A stretch of 64,000 nucleotides of DNA from Eremothecium cymbalariae DBVPG#7215 (GCF_000235365.1 NC_016451.1:62001-126000), one strand, 5' to 3'. Numbered from the stretch's first letter, positions 31,199 through 43,847 are shown. Program-made: numbers and translations. Notes: generated by a model not told the origin, from the letters alone.

Positions 31199-32704
31199 TC
31201 ACTCACTTTCACTATAGTCCGAGCCCATACCGAAATGGACTGGTTGTTCGACAAATGGACCGTCTTCATCAATAGGTTGCTGCACATTAAAGTCTTGGAT
31301 AACCTGTGCATCAAATCTATCTTGAAGGAAGTTAATAGATACCAGGTTATCTTCAGTATCACTCTCTTCGAGTGGAAAAGTTTCATACCCCGGGTAGTTT
31401 ATATGTGTAGATGATTCCGGATACAATCTCTTCTCAAATTCAACTAATTGGGCTTCAATGACCCTTTTGGGGTATTGAAACCCACCCTTTTCTTCACAAA
31501 TACGGAGGTGGTTTTTCACATGATGAATGTTTTCTATGACTTGGTTTCTAGCAATATCCAGCTGAGACCCTTTCAAGCCATTTAAGCTACCTTCCTGTTT
31601 AAGTTGTAATGATAACTTATCCGCCTTGATGAAATAACACATAGCATAAATAAACCACACTTCAGCATCATCCATATAAGGAGGTCGAAGAACTAACTCG
31701 GAAATTTTATCCAACAACCAATTAATGTCATGACCAGAAGAAAACACCCTTTCCTTAACAGCGTTTTCTAGGACTAACCACAGCCAACTTAAAACAAAGT
31801 TAGGAATATGCGTCCTAGACCCACTCCTAAATACAGGGTCTAATTGATTCTTTGAATTTTGCGGGAATGCAGAATTCGAAGTTAAAACTGTACTCATCCA
31901 CTCAAGAAACCTCTCCTGATCATCAAGGTTATAGTGTTCCAAAATTTTTGAACCCAGGTTCCACATAGATCTTAAATCGACAAAATTCATTCTTATCAGC
32001 AATGAAAAACACCTATATGCTGTATCAAAGTCTCCTCGCAGAATATTAATATACAGCAAGTCCACAAGATGATGCAAATGCACTTTTTGATAATTTGTGA
32101 TTCTCTCCCTCGGACATGTTTCATACCCTGACCGTATAACCTCAAAGAACCCTGTTAGTTTTTTACTAGATAATGCCAAACTAGCTGCTACTTTTTTATG
32201 CGCATATTTTTCAATCGTTCTAAATACATGGTAACTCATCGACCTTCTCTGAATTGGAATTCTATTATTAATTGATGTTGTCCAGACTTCATACGTCTCT
32301 TCAGGTACATAATATTTCGAGTAAAATATTTTTTCCGGATCCTTTTCATCCAAATAACCATCTTCGTATCCATCATCATCTTCAGAACCAACAGCACCTT
32401 CAGCTTCAGCTTCATCTTCATCCTCATCTGCTGCATGACCTAAAATACTTTGTAGTCTTATTCTTCGTTTCCTTCTCCTTAGCCTTGATAATTCATCTTC
32501 TTCCCTCCCATCTCCATCACTAGCTTCGGCCGCACTGTTACCAGGCGTTGGTAACCCACTGGTATCTTTAGTACTACCTTTGGACCCACCTTGAGTCCCC
32601 ACTAGATGCTCATATTTCCTTTTTAAAGAATTAATATACTTATACTTGAGCTTCCTACGCTTCCTATCCTTCGAATTATACGATATAATAGGTGATTCAA
32701 ACAT
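31199..32704 (-). CDS. RRN11: RNA polymerase I core factor subunit RRN11
   Basis: Rrn11 forms the Pol I core factor with Rrn6 and Rrn7 at the rDNA promoter. From the ATG at 32704 the product has 501 residues (S. cerevisiae 507), beginning MFESPI and followed by RRKLKYKYINSLKRK, compared with MFEVPI and RRKLKYQYIN in S. cerevisiae. Shared blocks include the acidic linker, MSYHVFRTIEK, FRSGSRTHIPNFVLSWLW and the C-terminal PPYMDDAEVWFIYAMCYFIKAD. The five codons upstream to 32719 begin with a non-ATG and are not used. A PAC motif lies about 70 bp upstream. It is YML043C in S. cerevisiae, so this marks a break from the YOL/YMR order. Confidence 0.95.
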   Translation of the reverse strand: MFESPIISYNSKDRKRRKLKYKYINSLKRKYEHLVGTQGGSKGSTKDTSGLPTPGNSAAEASDGDGREEDELSRLRRRKRRIRLQSILGHAADEDEDEAEAEGAVGSEDDDGYEDGYLDEKDPEKIFYSKYYVPEETYEVWTTSINNRIPIQRRSMSYHVFRTIEKYAHKKVAASLALSSKKLTGFFEVIRSGYETCPRERITNYQKVHLHHLVDLLYINILRGDFDTAYRCFSLLIRMNFVDLRSMWNLGSKILEHYNLDDQERFLEWMSTVLTSNSAFPQNSKNQLDPVFRSGSRTHIPNFVLSWLWLVLENAVKERVFSSGHDINWLLDKISELVLRPPYMDDAEVWFIYAMCYFIKADKLSLQLKQEGSLNGLKGSQLDIARNQVIENIHHVKNHLRICEEKGGFQYPKRVIEAQLVEFEKRLYPESSTHINYPGYETFPLEESDTEDNLVSINFLQDRFDAQVIQDFNVQQPIDEDGPFVEQPVHFGMGSDYSESE

Positions 32705-33394
32705 TTGAACCCTCCACACACAGTCAATATACTTGTCTAACTAAACTATATCTGTAAAACTTTTACTTTACTTTTGAGATGAGCTTGCTTTCAAGCAAAT
32801 TAATTATATATAGTTTGATTAAAAGGTTTTTTATCTATACAAAAAAAGAAACGAAACCCATCGCATACTAACACAACAACACATAGTGTACGTATGAACG
32901 TGAGCCCCAATTCGGATGGAAATGTAACTATAATAAAGGTGTTATCTGACTGCTTCTCAAGGATCTGACTCAAACCAGCTTTTTATTCATTTTACGTCAT
33001 AAAAATATCGCCGGCGACTAACTTGAGATCACGTGCTAGCTGGAGTATCTCGTCACGTGCCGGCTAATGTTTTACTTGAGGATCAGTTACTGCTTATATA
33101 GTCTAGTCTAGTTAATTACCCTCTACTGTAGAGGAAACTACTAATATAATCTAGCTAGCTGGGTCTCCGTATATACTTTTCTGTTGTCCTACTTAAGCTC
33201 TCTTACTTAATTGCTATGCAGATTCCTAGCCGATAACCGCTCAATGGTTATCTTGACACTTATACCAACTCTGATTCGCTGTTTCTTTGTCTTATCGTGA
33301 CTATCAAGATGCTCTTTTGATTGTACGACAAACACATGTTATTTCAGTAGATATATATTTACAAATAGAAAGAGTTGAGATAATCTTTAACGAT
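32705..33394. other. RRN11 to tRNA-Trp intergenic region
   Basis: It contains the RRN11 promoter with a PAC motif, and two RTCACGTG sites at 33028-33035 and 33052-33059. The latter are followed by AT-rich sequence but no TTCCGAA-type centromere element. No gene is seen. Confidence 0.55.
32776..32785 (+). promoter_or_regulatory. PAC element upstream of RRN11
   Basis: GAGATGAGCT at 32776-32785 contains the PAC core GATGAGC, about 70 bp upstream of the RRN11 start. PAC sites typically mark Pol I and ribosome-biogenesis genes in yeast, which fits this gene. Confidence 0.65.
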
Positions 33395-33495
33395 GAAGCG
33401 GTGGCTCAATGGTAGAGCTTTCGACTCCAGTTAGATCCTGGAAATTTCCGGAGACTGCAATCGAAGGGTTGCAGGTTCAATTCCTGTCCGTTTCA
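33395..33495 (+). tRNA. tRNA-Trp (anticodon CCA) with intron
   Basis: Acceptor GAAGCGG pairs with CCGTTTC (discriminator A at 33495); D arm, T arm (GGTTCAATTCC) and anticodon stem TTCGA/TCGAA are complete. The anticodon CCA is at 33427-33429. A 29-base intron, about 33431-33459, interrupts the anticodon loop after position 37; it contains CTGGA, which can pair with the anticodon region as in the tRNA splicing-endonuclease substrate. The exons closely match S. cerevisiae tRNA-Trp. A T-rich run just downstream fits Pol III termination. Confidence 0.97.
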
Positions 33496-33887
33496 TTCTT
33501 TTTTCATTCTTGTGATATTTTTAAATTTAGTCTATGCTGTTTTAGCAAGATGGCTAGACTTGGTTTGTATAGTATGGGCTTTGAGCAATATTTACATGGA
33601 CTATATATGTTGATTACGTTTTAATAAACGTTTCTTGTGCTAATATGTTGTTTCTGCGCTCTTGAGTTGCTTCAAATGTGTGTCCGCCAACAACGTCTGT
33701 GTCACAAAAATGATGAAGTGATGCTCATAGAATCTGAGAATCTTAGAAGGGCTGAAAATTAATATAAAACGATATAGTGTTAAAAACAATTATATAGTGT
33801 GTGAACGTGATTGCATGGTCTATTGAGGTCTAATTTTGTATCCCTTCAGGGTTTCTCGGTAAGTTTTGGGCTGGATAGCGGTAAATT
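33496..33887. other. tRNA-Trp to La-motif gene intergenic region
   Basis: The promoter of the La-motif gene lies here. A weak C/D snoRNA-like arrangement (ATGATGA near 33709, CTGA near 33752) lacks a terminal stem and a recognised guide and is not called. Confidence 0.5.
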
Positions 33888-34730
33888 ATGGTAGCTAGCT
33901 GTACGATGTCAGCAACTTCTATTGGTTCCTCCTATCAAATCCGGACAAAGGAATATCTCACTTACGAATCTTCTTCTAAAGATAGATTAAAGAGTACAAT
34001 GGAGTTTGTTGATTCATACTACCCTGGAAGCAGTTTGCAGGTCGTGCCAGCAAATAAAAAACATAGTGGTTCTATTTCAGCTACTGCTACGGATTATTTG
34101 CTGGATTCACCAAGTCTCCAAGGTAGTTTAGAATATCATGAAAGCAGTCAGTCGACTCTTGCTACTCCTATCAACAGCTCGCCCCTGCCCCCAACTTCAA
34201 AAGGGTTAGCGGCCCAACCGTCATTGTATCCGTACCTTTCACCGATGACAGTGGTGGCGCCGCAGGAGGGGGAGCCAATTACAACTACAATTGGGCCATT
34301 TACTGTGTCAATTCCCCCTCCAGAAAATTCCGGGGTATTCCATCCATCGATGTCGCCCGTCAATTGTCTAATAACGCCAATTGGTGAGAATAAAATCATT
34401 AGCTATTACGAGGTGTCGCCAATGGCGAGAATCATAAAGCAAATCGAAGATGTCAATAAACAGCTATTATACTATTTTTCCGAAGAAAACCTCCCCAGGG
34501 ACTCATTTTTAAGAGAGAAGATGGATACATATGGATACGTTGAGATCGAGACCTTTTTACAGTTTCCAAGAGTCGTTTCTATGACACGGGAGATTCCAAA
34601 CCGGGCTCAGAAGCTAAGGGTTCTTTACAATGCATTCAAATATTCAGATCCTGAAATCTTTGAGTTGAAGAACGATACCGAAGTAAGAATAAGAGGCACC
34701 TGGAAGAGATGGGTTTGTAAGATTGCATAA
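33888..34730 (+). CDS. La-motif (LARP-type) putative RNA-binding protein
   Basis: The 280-residue product has a Ser/Thr/Pro-rich N-terminal two thirds and a C-terminal La motif, about residues 180-265: IEDVNKQLLYYFSEENLPRD, then SFLREKMDTYGYVEIETFL and RVVSMTREIPN. YYFSEENL and FLREKMD correspond to the La-motif helix signatures seen in Sro9, Slf1 and LARP proteins. It ends shortly after with RGTWKRWVCKIA and has no RRM. Known yeast La-motif proteins bind mRNAs or Pol III transcripts. I do not recognise a specific S. cerevisiae orthologue: it is shorter than Sro9 and Slf1. It is convergent with COQ8. Confidence 0.82.
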   Translation: MVASCTMSATSIGSSYQIRTKEYLTYESSSKDRLKSTMEFVDSYYPGSSLQVVPANKKHSGSISATATDYLLDSPSLQGSLEYHESSQSTLATPINSSPLPPTSKGLAAQPSLYPYLSPMTVVAPQEGEPITTTIGPFTVSIPPPENSGVFHPSMSPVNCLITPIGENKIISYYEVSPMARIIKQIEDVNKQLLYYFSEENLPRDSFLREKMDTYGYVEIETFLQFPRVVSMTREIPNRAQKLRVLYNAFKYSDPEIFELKNDTEVRIRGTWKRWVCKIA

Positions 34731-34897
34731 ATGTCGCTTGAGCCTTTTAGAAATAGAAGTAAGATCAAACAAAACAATTAATAAGGAAAGAAAAATGAGA
34801 GTTAAATGATAATAATAGGATTATTAAAAACCATTTTCAAACTGTTTCATATATATACATTCAGGCGGTGGCTATTAATATATATACACCAGTAACG

Positions 34898-36700
34898 TCA
34901 GTCTTCGTTTAATGCAAAGATTTCTTCAAATAGTTTTGCGCAGTGAACCTTGGAGTTCATCCGAGCGCACAACAAGAACACTCCGCTGAACTTTCTGTTC
35001 AATGAATACGTCTCTTCAGGAGGAGGACATAACCTCTCATTCAACATCACTCCAATTTTACCCCGAACTCTATCTGAAACATCTTGGTTAGAGAAGTCGA
35101 ATGGGATTTTGGGATCTCCGGAAAATGGCTCACTGAGAGCCATTACGCTGTCAACATGGGCATCCACCATAATTTCCGATTCCGAGCCAGTCAAATAACC
35201 AAGCTCCTTTGACATTCTACGAACACCATCTGGGTTGTTTTGCGTCCCATATGTGAGAGTCTTACGGTAATTGCGAATGAATTTCTCTGGGAAAGATCTA
35301 GACGCACCAAAGTCCAACAACTCTATCTTTCCTGTGCCGTGATTGTATAGAAAATTGGCCCAGTTTGGATCTGTTTGCATGTATTTGAATTGGCAAATTT
35401 CTTGCAAACAAAGTCTCATGATGTTTTCACAAATGAAGTCACGGATTTCTTGAGTTTCAAGTTCTTTTGGCAACTTCATAATCTCAATTCCCGTCATCTT
35501 AGACATAGTAAGGATATTGGAAGTGGTAAGCTCATCGAACACACGTGGTACCACAAATACAGGATCGTCTTTCAAAAGTTTACCAAATTCTTTTAATGCT
35601 TGCGCTTCTCTGAGATAATCGCATTCCCATTTCAACTCCTTCCGTGCATTGGCAATAGTCTTATCTAAAAACAAGCCCTTTGGAAGGAACGCAGTTGCCG
35701 TCAAAAGCATCAATACGTTATTCAAATCAGAATCGATCGAATCCCTCACGCCTGGATATTGCACTTTGACCACGCATTCGGTACCATCCGGCAAAGTGGC
35801 CTCATGGACCTGTCCAATACTAGCAGCAGCTATTGGGATCCTACTAAAACTAGCGAATTTACTCTCCCAATCTCTACCAAGCTCACGAATCAGCAGCCTA
35901 TCCAATTGCCTTGGCGGCATATAATGCGCGCTGTTTTGAACACGGGATAAAATTTGGTACATCTCAGGAGGTAGTATCCTGGAATCTTGGAAAGACATCA
36001 TCTGACCGATCTTCAATGCAGCTCCCCGCATCTGAGAGAGTTTCTTTGCGATACGATCCATATTAGTATCAGATAGCAACAATGACTTCATGCTAGGACT
36101 CTGGCCTTGGGCAAGGTTAGAGAGACCCTGAGATGCAACAGAAAGCCCAACACCTGCAGCTAACGAACCATAATGGAACAACCGAGAAATACGGGTGCTA
36201 GGAATTTGAGAACTTTGTAACTCCTGTCTTTGCCTCCGTTTCTGCTCTTGTTGCTCCTGGTACCATTTATCTCCATCATTTGGATCCTAAAAATGTGTAT
36301 TAGTTAGTATACTAGATCATATATTGCTTTGAGGACTACAAGCCTCCTTTACTCACCCTGTCTTTTCTTCCCTCTCATAATATCTATTTCATTGATAACA
36401 TACTCGTTGTTTCCTAGAATCAGTGGAGTACTGTCTCACACCTATCTTGCCTGCCAACCCCCCGGAATTCGACTTACCAGCCCCACTAGCGTTCTTTATA
36501 TCTGCAGACAGACGCTTGGCTGCTTCCCACTGCCTTTCATCCTTCTGTAGCAAATCCGACAGCACTGTTTTCCGACCACCAACTCTTGAAGATACCCATG
36601 ACATGAAAGATTCTTTACCGATATTAAGAGAACCCACAACTACATCCTTAGCTGACATCAGCACGCGGGCCGTATTATATAGAGATCTAGCAGAAACCAT
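34898..36700 (-). CDS. COQ8: Coenzyme Q biosynthesis ATPase/kinase-like COQ8, with one intron
   Basis: Coq8 (ABC1/UbiB family) is the mitochondrial inner-membrane ATPase that supports assembly of the CoQ synthome. Exon 1 (36404-36700, 99 codons) and exon 2 (34898-36286) join in frame after an intron at 36287-36403 with GTATGT donor and TACTAAC branch point, giving about 561 residues (S. cerevisiae 501). Exon 1 gives a basic presequence-like start (MVSARSLYNTARVLM). Exon 2 resumes with IPSTRISRLFHYGSLAAG, then the signature KIGQ near residue 191, the Ala-rich loop IAAASIGQVHEA near 252, KVQYPGV, the QTDPNWANF catalytic block and LLDFGAS. It ends REF-type CAKLFEEIFALNED. It is divergent from PRP43, as YGL119W and YGL120C. 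Confidence 0.96.
36287..36403 (-). other. Spliceosomal intron of COQ8
   Basis: On the minus strand the donor is GTATGT (36403-36398), the branch point TACTAAC (36309-36303) and the acceptor TTTTTAG ending at 36287, so the 117-base intron has a branch-to-acceptor gap of about 16 bases. Exon 1 ends after CGA and exon 2 starts GAT, both in phase 0. Without splicing the frame stops four codons into the intron. Confidence 0.93.
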
Positions 36701-39456
<2,756 letters not shown>

Positions 39457-39794
39457 TTTGAACCCCTGATATATATATATATATATATAGTTGTATTAAG
39501 GATGTGTATTAGCTTATTTTTCAAAGTATTCTAACAAAATAGATTGCTTAGAAACGGAGCAGGGACATTATCTGTTTCCAACTAAAACCTCTATATTTCT
39601 CTACTACTTCTCCCTTAAATAAAGTTAACAAAACGGTTTTGCCTTGCAAATGCTGTTCGAATGTCTTTTTCTTGTAAGCCTTATAGCCTACCGAACGACA
39701 TCAGAAATAGACATCTTGACATAAACACATATATTTAGTAGCCACACAAACCCATTCTGCATCTAAAGATCTCACCATTTTAAAGCTCGTTTCA
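39457..39794. other. Region between PRP43 and the 39.8-kb gene
   Basis: An AT dinucleotide repeat at about 39470-39489 follows PRP43. Otherwise promoter sequence; nothing recognised. Confidence 0.5.
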
Positions 39795-40538
39795 ATGTTT
39801 GAAAAGGATCAACTGTTACCTCTTGATGAATCCAAGGTTCTGCTAATCAAAAACTTCTTTGCCAGTTCTCATGCATTAATCGCAGACTGTCTGGAAAAGC
39901 AAGAGTTCGATTCCGTACCTAAGGCTGTATCTGTGCTAAACATCCAACTAGGTTTTACTGAAATTGAGGAAGTGCTTGATGATCAGATATCCATCTTCAA
40001 AGAGGATAAGAAGAAACTAGAGGGTGTCTTAGTCGCTTATGAACCGTTCATGATAAGTGCCCTCCTAAAAAGCGCTAATCAACTCAGAAAAAAGTACCAA
40101 GACCCTGAATCCCAGTCAATCGACCCAAAATCTCAGGATTTTGACCTTATAAACCTTCTAAACATGCAGTCCTTAATCATGATGCGCCGCAGTAGAAAAC
40201 TCTACGAAGACATCATCGCAGCATACAATAAACTCATCGCAGTCATCATCAGCCTCGATGAATTCAAAGCCATCGTCACTAGGTACCTTGACTCACTAAT
40301 ATTACTTAGAAATATTAATCTAGAGATTGAATACTTTGTCTCCTACTGCAAGGACTTTGAGAACATTACCATATTCGTCAAAGAATTTGGAACTGGTCTG
40401 GATAGTATAAACGAGAAGACTCAAGTTGCAAACCGCTTCCTCACACGTGCAGAAGCCTACCAACGAAAGATACAACGTGTATGCCTAGATTCACTCATTG
40501 AAAAGATGAAGAAGAAGTGCGATGCAATTACCAACTGA
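39795..40538 (+). CDS. Uncharacterised helical protein at the YGL121C (GPG1) position
   Basis: This is a clean ATG-started frame of 247 codons. The predicted protein is almost entirely helical, with heptad-like hydrophobic spacing (LDDQISIFKEDKKKLEGVLV, MQSLIMMRRSRKLYEDIIAA, LTRAEAYQRKIQRVCLDSLI). It has no signal peptide, membrane span, Cys/His cluster or catalytic motif that I can see. In S. cerevisiae the gene between PRP43 (YGL120C) and NAB2 (YGL122C) is GPG1 (YGL121C), a small protein proposed as a G-gamma-like subunit. Position alone suggests orthology, but this product is about twice as long and I cannot confirm similarity. It is likely a real gene, with function unknown. Confidence 0.8.
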   Translation: MFEKDQLLPLDESKVLLIKNFFASSHALIADCLEKQEFDSVPKAVSVLNIQLGFTEIEEVLDDQISIFKEDKKKLEGVLVAYEPFMISALLKSANQLRKKYQDPESQSIDPKSQDFDLINLLNMQSLIMMRRSRKLYEDIIAAYNKLIAVIISLDEFKAIVTRYLDSLILLRNINLEIEYFVSYCKDFENITIFVKEFGTGLDSINEKTQVANRFLTRAEAYQRKIQRVCLDSLIEKMKKKCDAITN

Positions 40539-40957
40539 CCCATTTATTAAATACTCTCTTTTACTTACCTGTGTTCCAGCCATCTCCACATACTTACATA
40601 ATCAATTACATAATCACTAGAACCCACGCACCTTGACGCATTTTTTTATCGACGAGTTTTTGGAATCAGTGGCAAAACCGTTCGACACTTGTTCGTTCTT
40701 CAGAACCGTTCTTCACCATCTCCAGTATAAATCGTTTAGCGAACAGCGGCAAAGATCATCACTAGGTACTTTTCGAATAGCAGGAACATCACTTAGCAGT
40801 TGATCGAGGCGACTAATTTGAGGGATAGATAACTAGTACAAGTATAGTCATTACTTTAAAAGTACTTTTTTTTTACGTTTGTCGAGTCTGTTATTATTAA
40901 TAGAGGTATCAAAGAAATAAAATCGGTGGAATTATAAAAAAGCAGAAGACCAGGAGG
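40539..40957. other. Region upstream of NAB2
   Basis: NAB2 promoter and 5' leader. S. cerevisiae NAB2 controls its own mRNA through a 3' A-run; none is obvious on this side. Nothing else is recognised. Confidence 0.5.
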
Positions 40958-42478
40958 ATGTCTACACTCCAGGAAGATGTTAGCGGTTCGCTAAAGACGA
41001 TAGTCGCTGAGAAGTTGAAGACGTTGCAGAATTTTAATGAAGATGTGAATTATGTTGCAGAGTATATTGTACTATTACTATCTAACGGGGGCACGCACGA
41101 TTCTGTACTGCAGGAGCTGATTGGACTATTTGATTCAGTATCTCAAGAAGCCTTAGCAGGTGTTGTACAAACGTCATTTCAGGCATTAGAGCTGCTAAGG
41201 AGTGGAGATAATGCTGAGACGGTGTATCGGAAGTTGGCTGGGGTGATAGAGCCGGTGTCTGCGGCTGAATCAGGATCGATGTCAATGTCAATGTCAGCAC
41301 CTTCGGAGCCCACGGCTTCTACAGCGGCAACAAGTGTTCCCAAGTCAGCGTTTGAGGGTATGGTTGATTTGTCGGGGTCAAAGTATGCAGGGAAGGGAGT
41401 TTCTGGGATGTCTCGTGGTAGTGGCGGTAGCAGTATCGGTAGTGGCAATGGATTTAAACATAGGACGCCAGGAGGCCGCCAGGGAGGTGTTGGAAAGTTT
41501 CAAAATGGGGCCAGAAGGGGCGAGTCTCAGCACCATGTGACCAGGCACAAAACGAATGCGCTTGCGCGCGCACTTGGATTCAATGATAATGATGCTGGAA
41601 CAACTACTGTTAGTAGTTCCGTAAACATAATTCCAAGAAAAGAAGGTCGTTGCAAATTGTTCCCACGTTGCCCCTTGGGAAAGTTCTGTCCGCACGCACA
41701 TCCAACGAAGGTATGTCGGGATTATCCAAACTGTACAAATGCTCCAGGTACTTGTGAGTTCTTGCATCCGAATGAAGATGTGGAGTTGATGAAGGATATG
41801 GAAAAGACGAGGGAGGAGTTTAGAGAAAAGCGGATTGCTCTTGCACAAAGCAGGACGAAGCCTGTCCATACAGGTATTGTTTTATGTAAGTTTGGGATAC
41901 TGTGTTCGAATCCGATGTGTCCGTTCGGTCATCCGACACCGGCGAACGAAGATTCCAAGGTAATACAATTTGTATGGTGTCCACAGAATCTAACATGTGA
42001 TAAGAAGGATTGTGACAAAGCACACTCGTCACTTTCCAAGATTAGGGAGGTGCAGCCTATGGTAGCCAGCACACGGCCTAAAGCGGCAGCGTCTATAGAA
42101 AAGTCGTTGGAGCAATGTAAATTTGGTATGAAGTGCACGAATAAACGGTGTAAATATAGACACGCGCGCTCTCACGTCATGTGTAGGGAAGGTGCGTTAT
42201 GCACGAGGATCGATTGTTTCTTTGGCCATCCAGTTAACGAGGCCTGTAAGTTTGCAGCCGAATGTAAGAACCAGTACTGTTTGTTCCAGCACCCAGAGGG
42301 CCGTACCTTACCTGAAAAGGCTGGAACTGCAGGCGATGCGCCTGCAGGCCCATGGCCTGCTCCTCTACTGCCTGTTGGTAATCAATCCACCAATGAGAGG
42401 CCCTACGCGATCGCTGAGTCATCTGGCATTGAGCCGGCGCCAGTCCAAGAGTCTGACGGCGATGCCACAATGGCTTAA
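40958..42478 (+). CDS. NAB2: Poly(A)-binding mRNA export factor NAB2
   Basis: Nab2 binds nuclear poly(A), controls tail length and links mRNP maturation to Mex67 export. The 506-residue product has an N-terminal helical PWI-like domain (about 1-95), a Gly/Arg/Ser-rich middle (SRGSGGSSIGSGNG, GGRQGGVGKF) and a C-terminal array of seven CCCH zinc fingers beginning at CKLFPRCPLGKFCPHAH (about 229), CRDYPNCTNAPGTCEFLH, CKFGILCSNPMCPFGH, CPQNLTCDKKDCDKAH, CKFGMKCTNKRCKYRH, CREGALCTRIDCFFGH and CKFAAECKNQYCLFQH. Seven fingers is the Nab2 number. The long glutamine repeat of S. cerevisiae Nab2 is missing. Confidence 0.98.
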   Translation: MSTLQEDVSGSLKTIVAEKLKTLQNFNEDVNYVAEYIVLLLSNGGTHDSVLQELIGLFDSVSQEALAGVVQTSFQALELLRSGDNAETVYRKLAGVIEPVSAAESGSMSMSMSAPSEPTASTAATSVPKSAFEGMVDLSGSKYAGKGVSGMSRGSGGSSIGSGNGFKHRTPGGRQGGVGKFQNGARRGESQHHVTRHKTNALARALGFNDNDAGTTTVSSSVNIIPRKEGRCKLFPRCPLGKFCPHAHPTKVCRDYPNCTNAPGTCEFLHPNEDVELMKDMEKTREEFREKRIALAQSRTKPVHTGIVLCKFGILCSNPMCPFGHPTPANEDSKVIQFVWCPQNLTCDKKDCDKAHSSLSKIREVQPMVASTRPKAAASIEKSLEQCKFGMKCTNKRCKYRHARSHVMCREGALCTRIDCFFGHPVNEACKFAAECKNQYCLFQHPEGRTLPEKAGTAGDAPAGPWPAPLLPVGNQSTNERPYAIAESSGIEPAPVQESDGDATMA

Positions 42479-43061
42479 TATGTCTCTAGAGCTTCGTTTT
42501 AACTGGTCGGTTTTTTCTGTGCGTGTTGAAAATAGTAAACCTTTTCATTACTATTACTATCTTTTTCCCATTCATACTTTTCTTTGTTGTATTTGTTGTT
42601 GTTGTTGTTGTTATTTTTGAAGGAAGAATAGATTATTGCTGACGTTCAATTTTTCTCTCTTCATAATGGATACTATCAATGCGTTATGGGTCACTGCAAT
42701 AGGTGATTACAAACACTTTTATTTTATGTTAATGTCGTTTATATTTTAAAGAACAAAAAAAACATGCTAAATTTACCGTAATAAAAGGCATTGAAAAAGA
42801 ATGCGTTTGTCCAAGGCACTCCCAGTTAGAGTACCTTTTCTTGGTTGTAGCGTGTCTCTTGCGTAGCGTGTCTCTTGCGTAACCCCGGCAAGCATGCCAA
42901 CTCTGCACCTTGTCACCCTCGCCCTGCCGCCGATTAAAGGATTAGTCCCCAGGACAAGGCACAACGTTAAAAAGAACATGTTCACTACATATATAGCTCA
43001 AAGATACACAAAAAAGAGGAGCGGCTTACTGCATCCTGCATTCCCCTACCACTATATACAC
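42479..43061. other. NAB2-RPS2 convergent 3' region
   Basis: It contains a TTG/GTT repeat near 42587-42614 and a tandem duplication of the 16-mer GTAGCGTGTCTCTTGC at 42847-42878. No gene is seen. Confidence 0.6.
42847..42878. repeat. 16-bp tandem duplication
   Basis: Two exact copies of GTAGCGTGTCTCTTGC lie head to tail downstream of NAB2. Confidence 0.95.
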
Positions 43062-43847
43062 TTAAAATCTCTTCTTTTGGGCAATGGCCTCATCGGCGTA
43101 GATATCCAATGGACAACCTGGCAAGGCATGCTCGGCCCACAAGTCTGGGGTTAAGAAACCGTACGTGTTACCGATGGCAACAAACGCCGCCTTCAAGGTG
43201 TTTTCCAAGGTTCTGGTCGAACCCTGAGAGGAAGTGTAAACATCCTCCACACCAGCCAACTGCAACAACTTCTTGACAGCTGGAGAAGCAACAATACCAG
43301 AACCTCTTGGAGCTGGAATCAATCTCACAGTGACAGACCCGGACTTACCAGACGTCTTGGTGGCCAAAGAGTGTGGCTGACCCAAGTTCGAACCCCAGTA
43401 ACCTCTTCTGATAGGAATCACAGACAACTTCGCAATGATAATACCCGCACGAATAGCGCCTGCAACCTCCTTGGCCGTCTTGATACCCAAACCAACGTGC
43501 CCGTTGCGGTCACCAACAACAACCACAGCCTTGAATCTGGTTCTCTGACCAGCTCTGGTCTGCTTCTGCACCGGCTTGATGTTCATCACCTCGTCCTTCA
43601 AAGATGGCAACAAAGTGTCAATGATCTGGAACTCCTTCACGGGCAAAGAGTGCAAAAAGATCTCCTCAATCGTGGTGATCTTGCCGGCCTTGACTAGTCT
43701 ACCCAACTTGGTCACTGGCGTCCACCCCTTCTCCTCGCTCTCTCTTCTACCCTTTCTACCCTGGCGGCCCTTGTTTCTGCCACCGAAACCACCTCTTCTG
43801 GATTGCTGGCCTGCCTGGCCCTGCTGCTGCTGTTGTGGAGCGGACAT
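43062..43847 (-). CDS. RPS2: Small ribosomal subunit protein uS5 (RPS2)
   Basis: Rps2 (uS5) is a core protein of the 40S subunit near the mRNA entry site, needed for 40S export and decoding accuracy. From the ATG at 43847 ([10 protein letters not shown]) the product has 261 residues (S. cerevisiae 254). It has an N-terminal RGG-type region ([19 protein letters not shown]), a methylation target, then the S5 domain (IQ-type [20 protein letters not shown]) and the conserved [20 protein letters not shown] and [20 protein letters not shown]. The upstream 22-codon extension begins with a non-ATG and is rejected. Inverted Rap1-like sites lie about 270-300 bp upstream. Confidence 0.99.
   Translation of the reverse strand: MSAPQQQQQGQAGQQSRRGGFGGRNKGRQGRKGRRESEEKGWTPVTKLGRLVKAGKITTIEEIFLHSLPVKEFQIIDTLLPSLKDEVMNIKPVQKQTRAGQRTRFKAVVVVGDRNGHVGLGIKTAKEVAGAIRAGIIIAKLSVIPIRRGYWGSNLGQPHSLATKTSGKSGSVTVRLIPAPRGSGIVASPAVKKLLQLAGVEDVYTSSQGSTRTLENTLKAAFVAIGNTYGFLTPDLWAEHALPGCPLDIYADEAIAQKKRF

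Noticed and set aside
33028..33150. Two RTCACGTG sites followed by AT-rich DNA, considered as centromere CDEI
   Set aside because: No TTCCGAA-type CDEIII follows within 200 bases on either strand. These are more likely Cbf1/bHLH sites.
33700..33765. Possible C/D snoRNA (ATGATGA and CTGA boxes)
   Set aside because: There is no terminal stem and I could not match the sequence upstream of either CTGA to rRNA. The boxes are short and frequent by chance.
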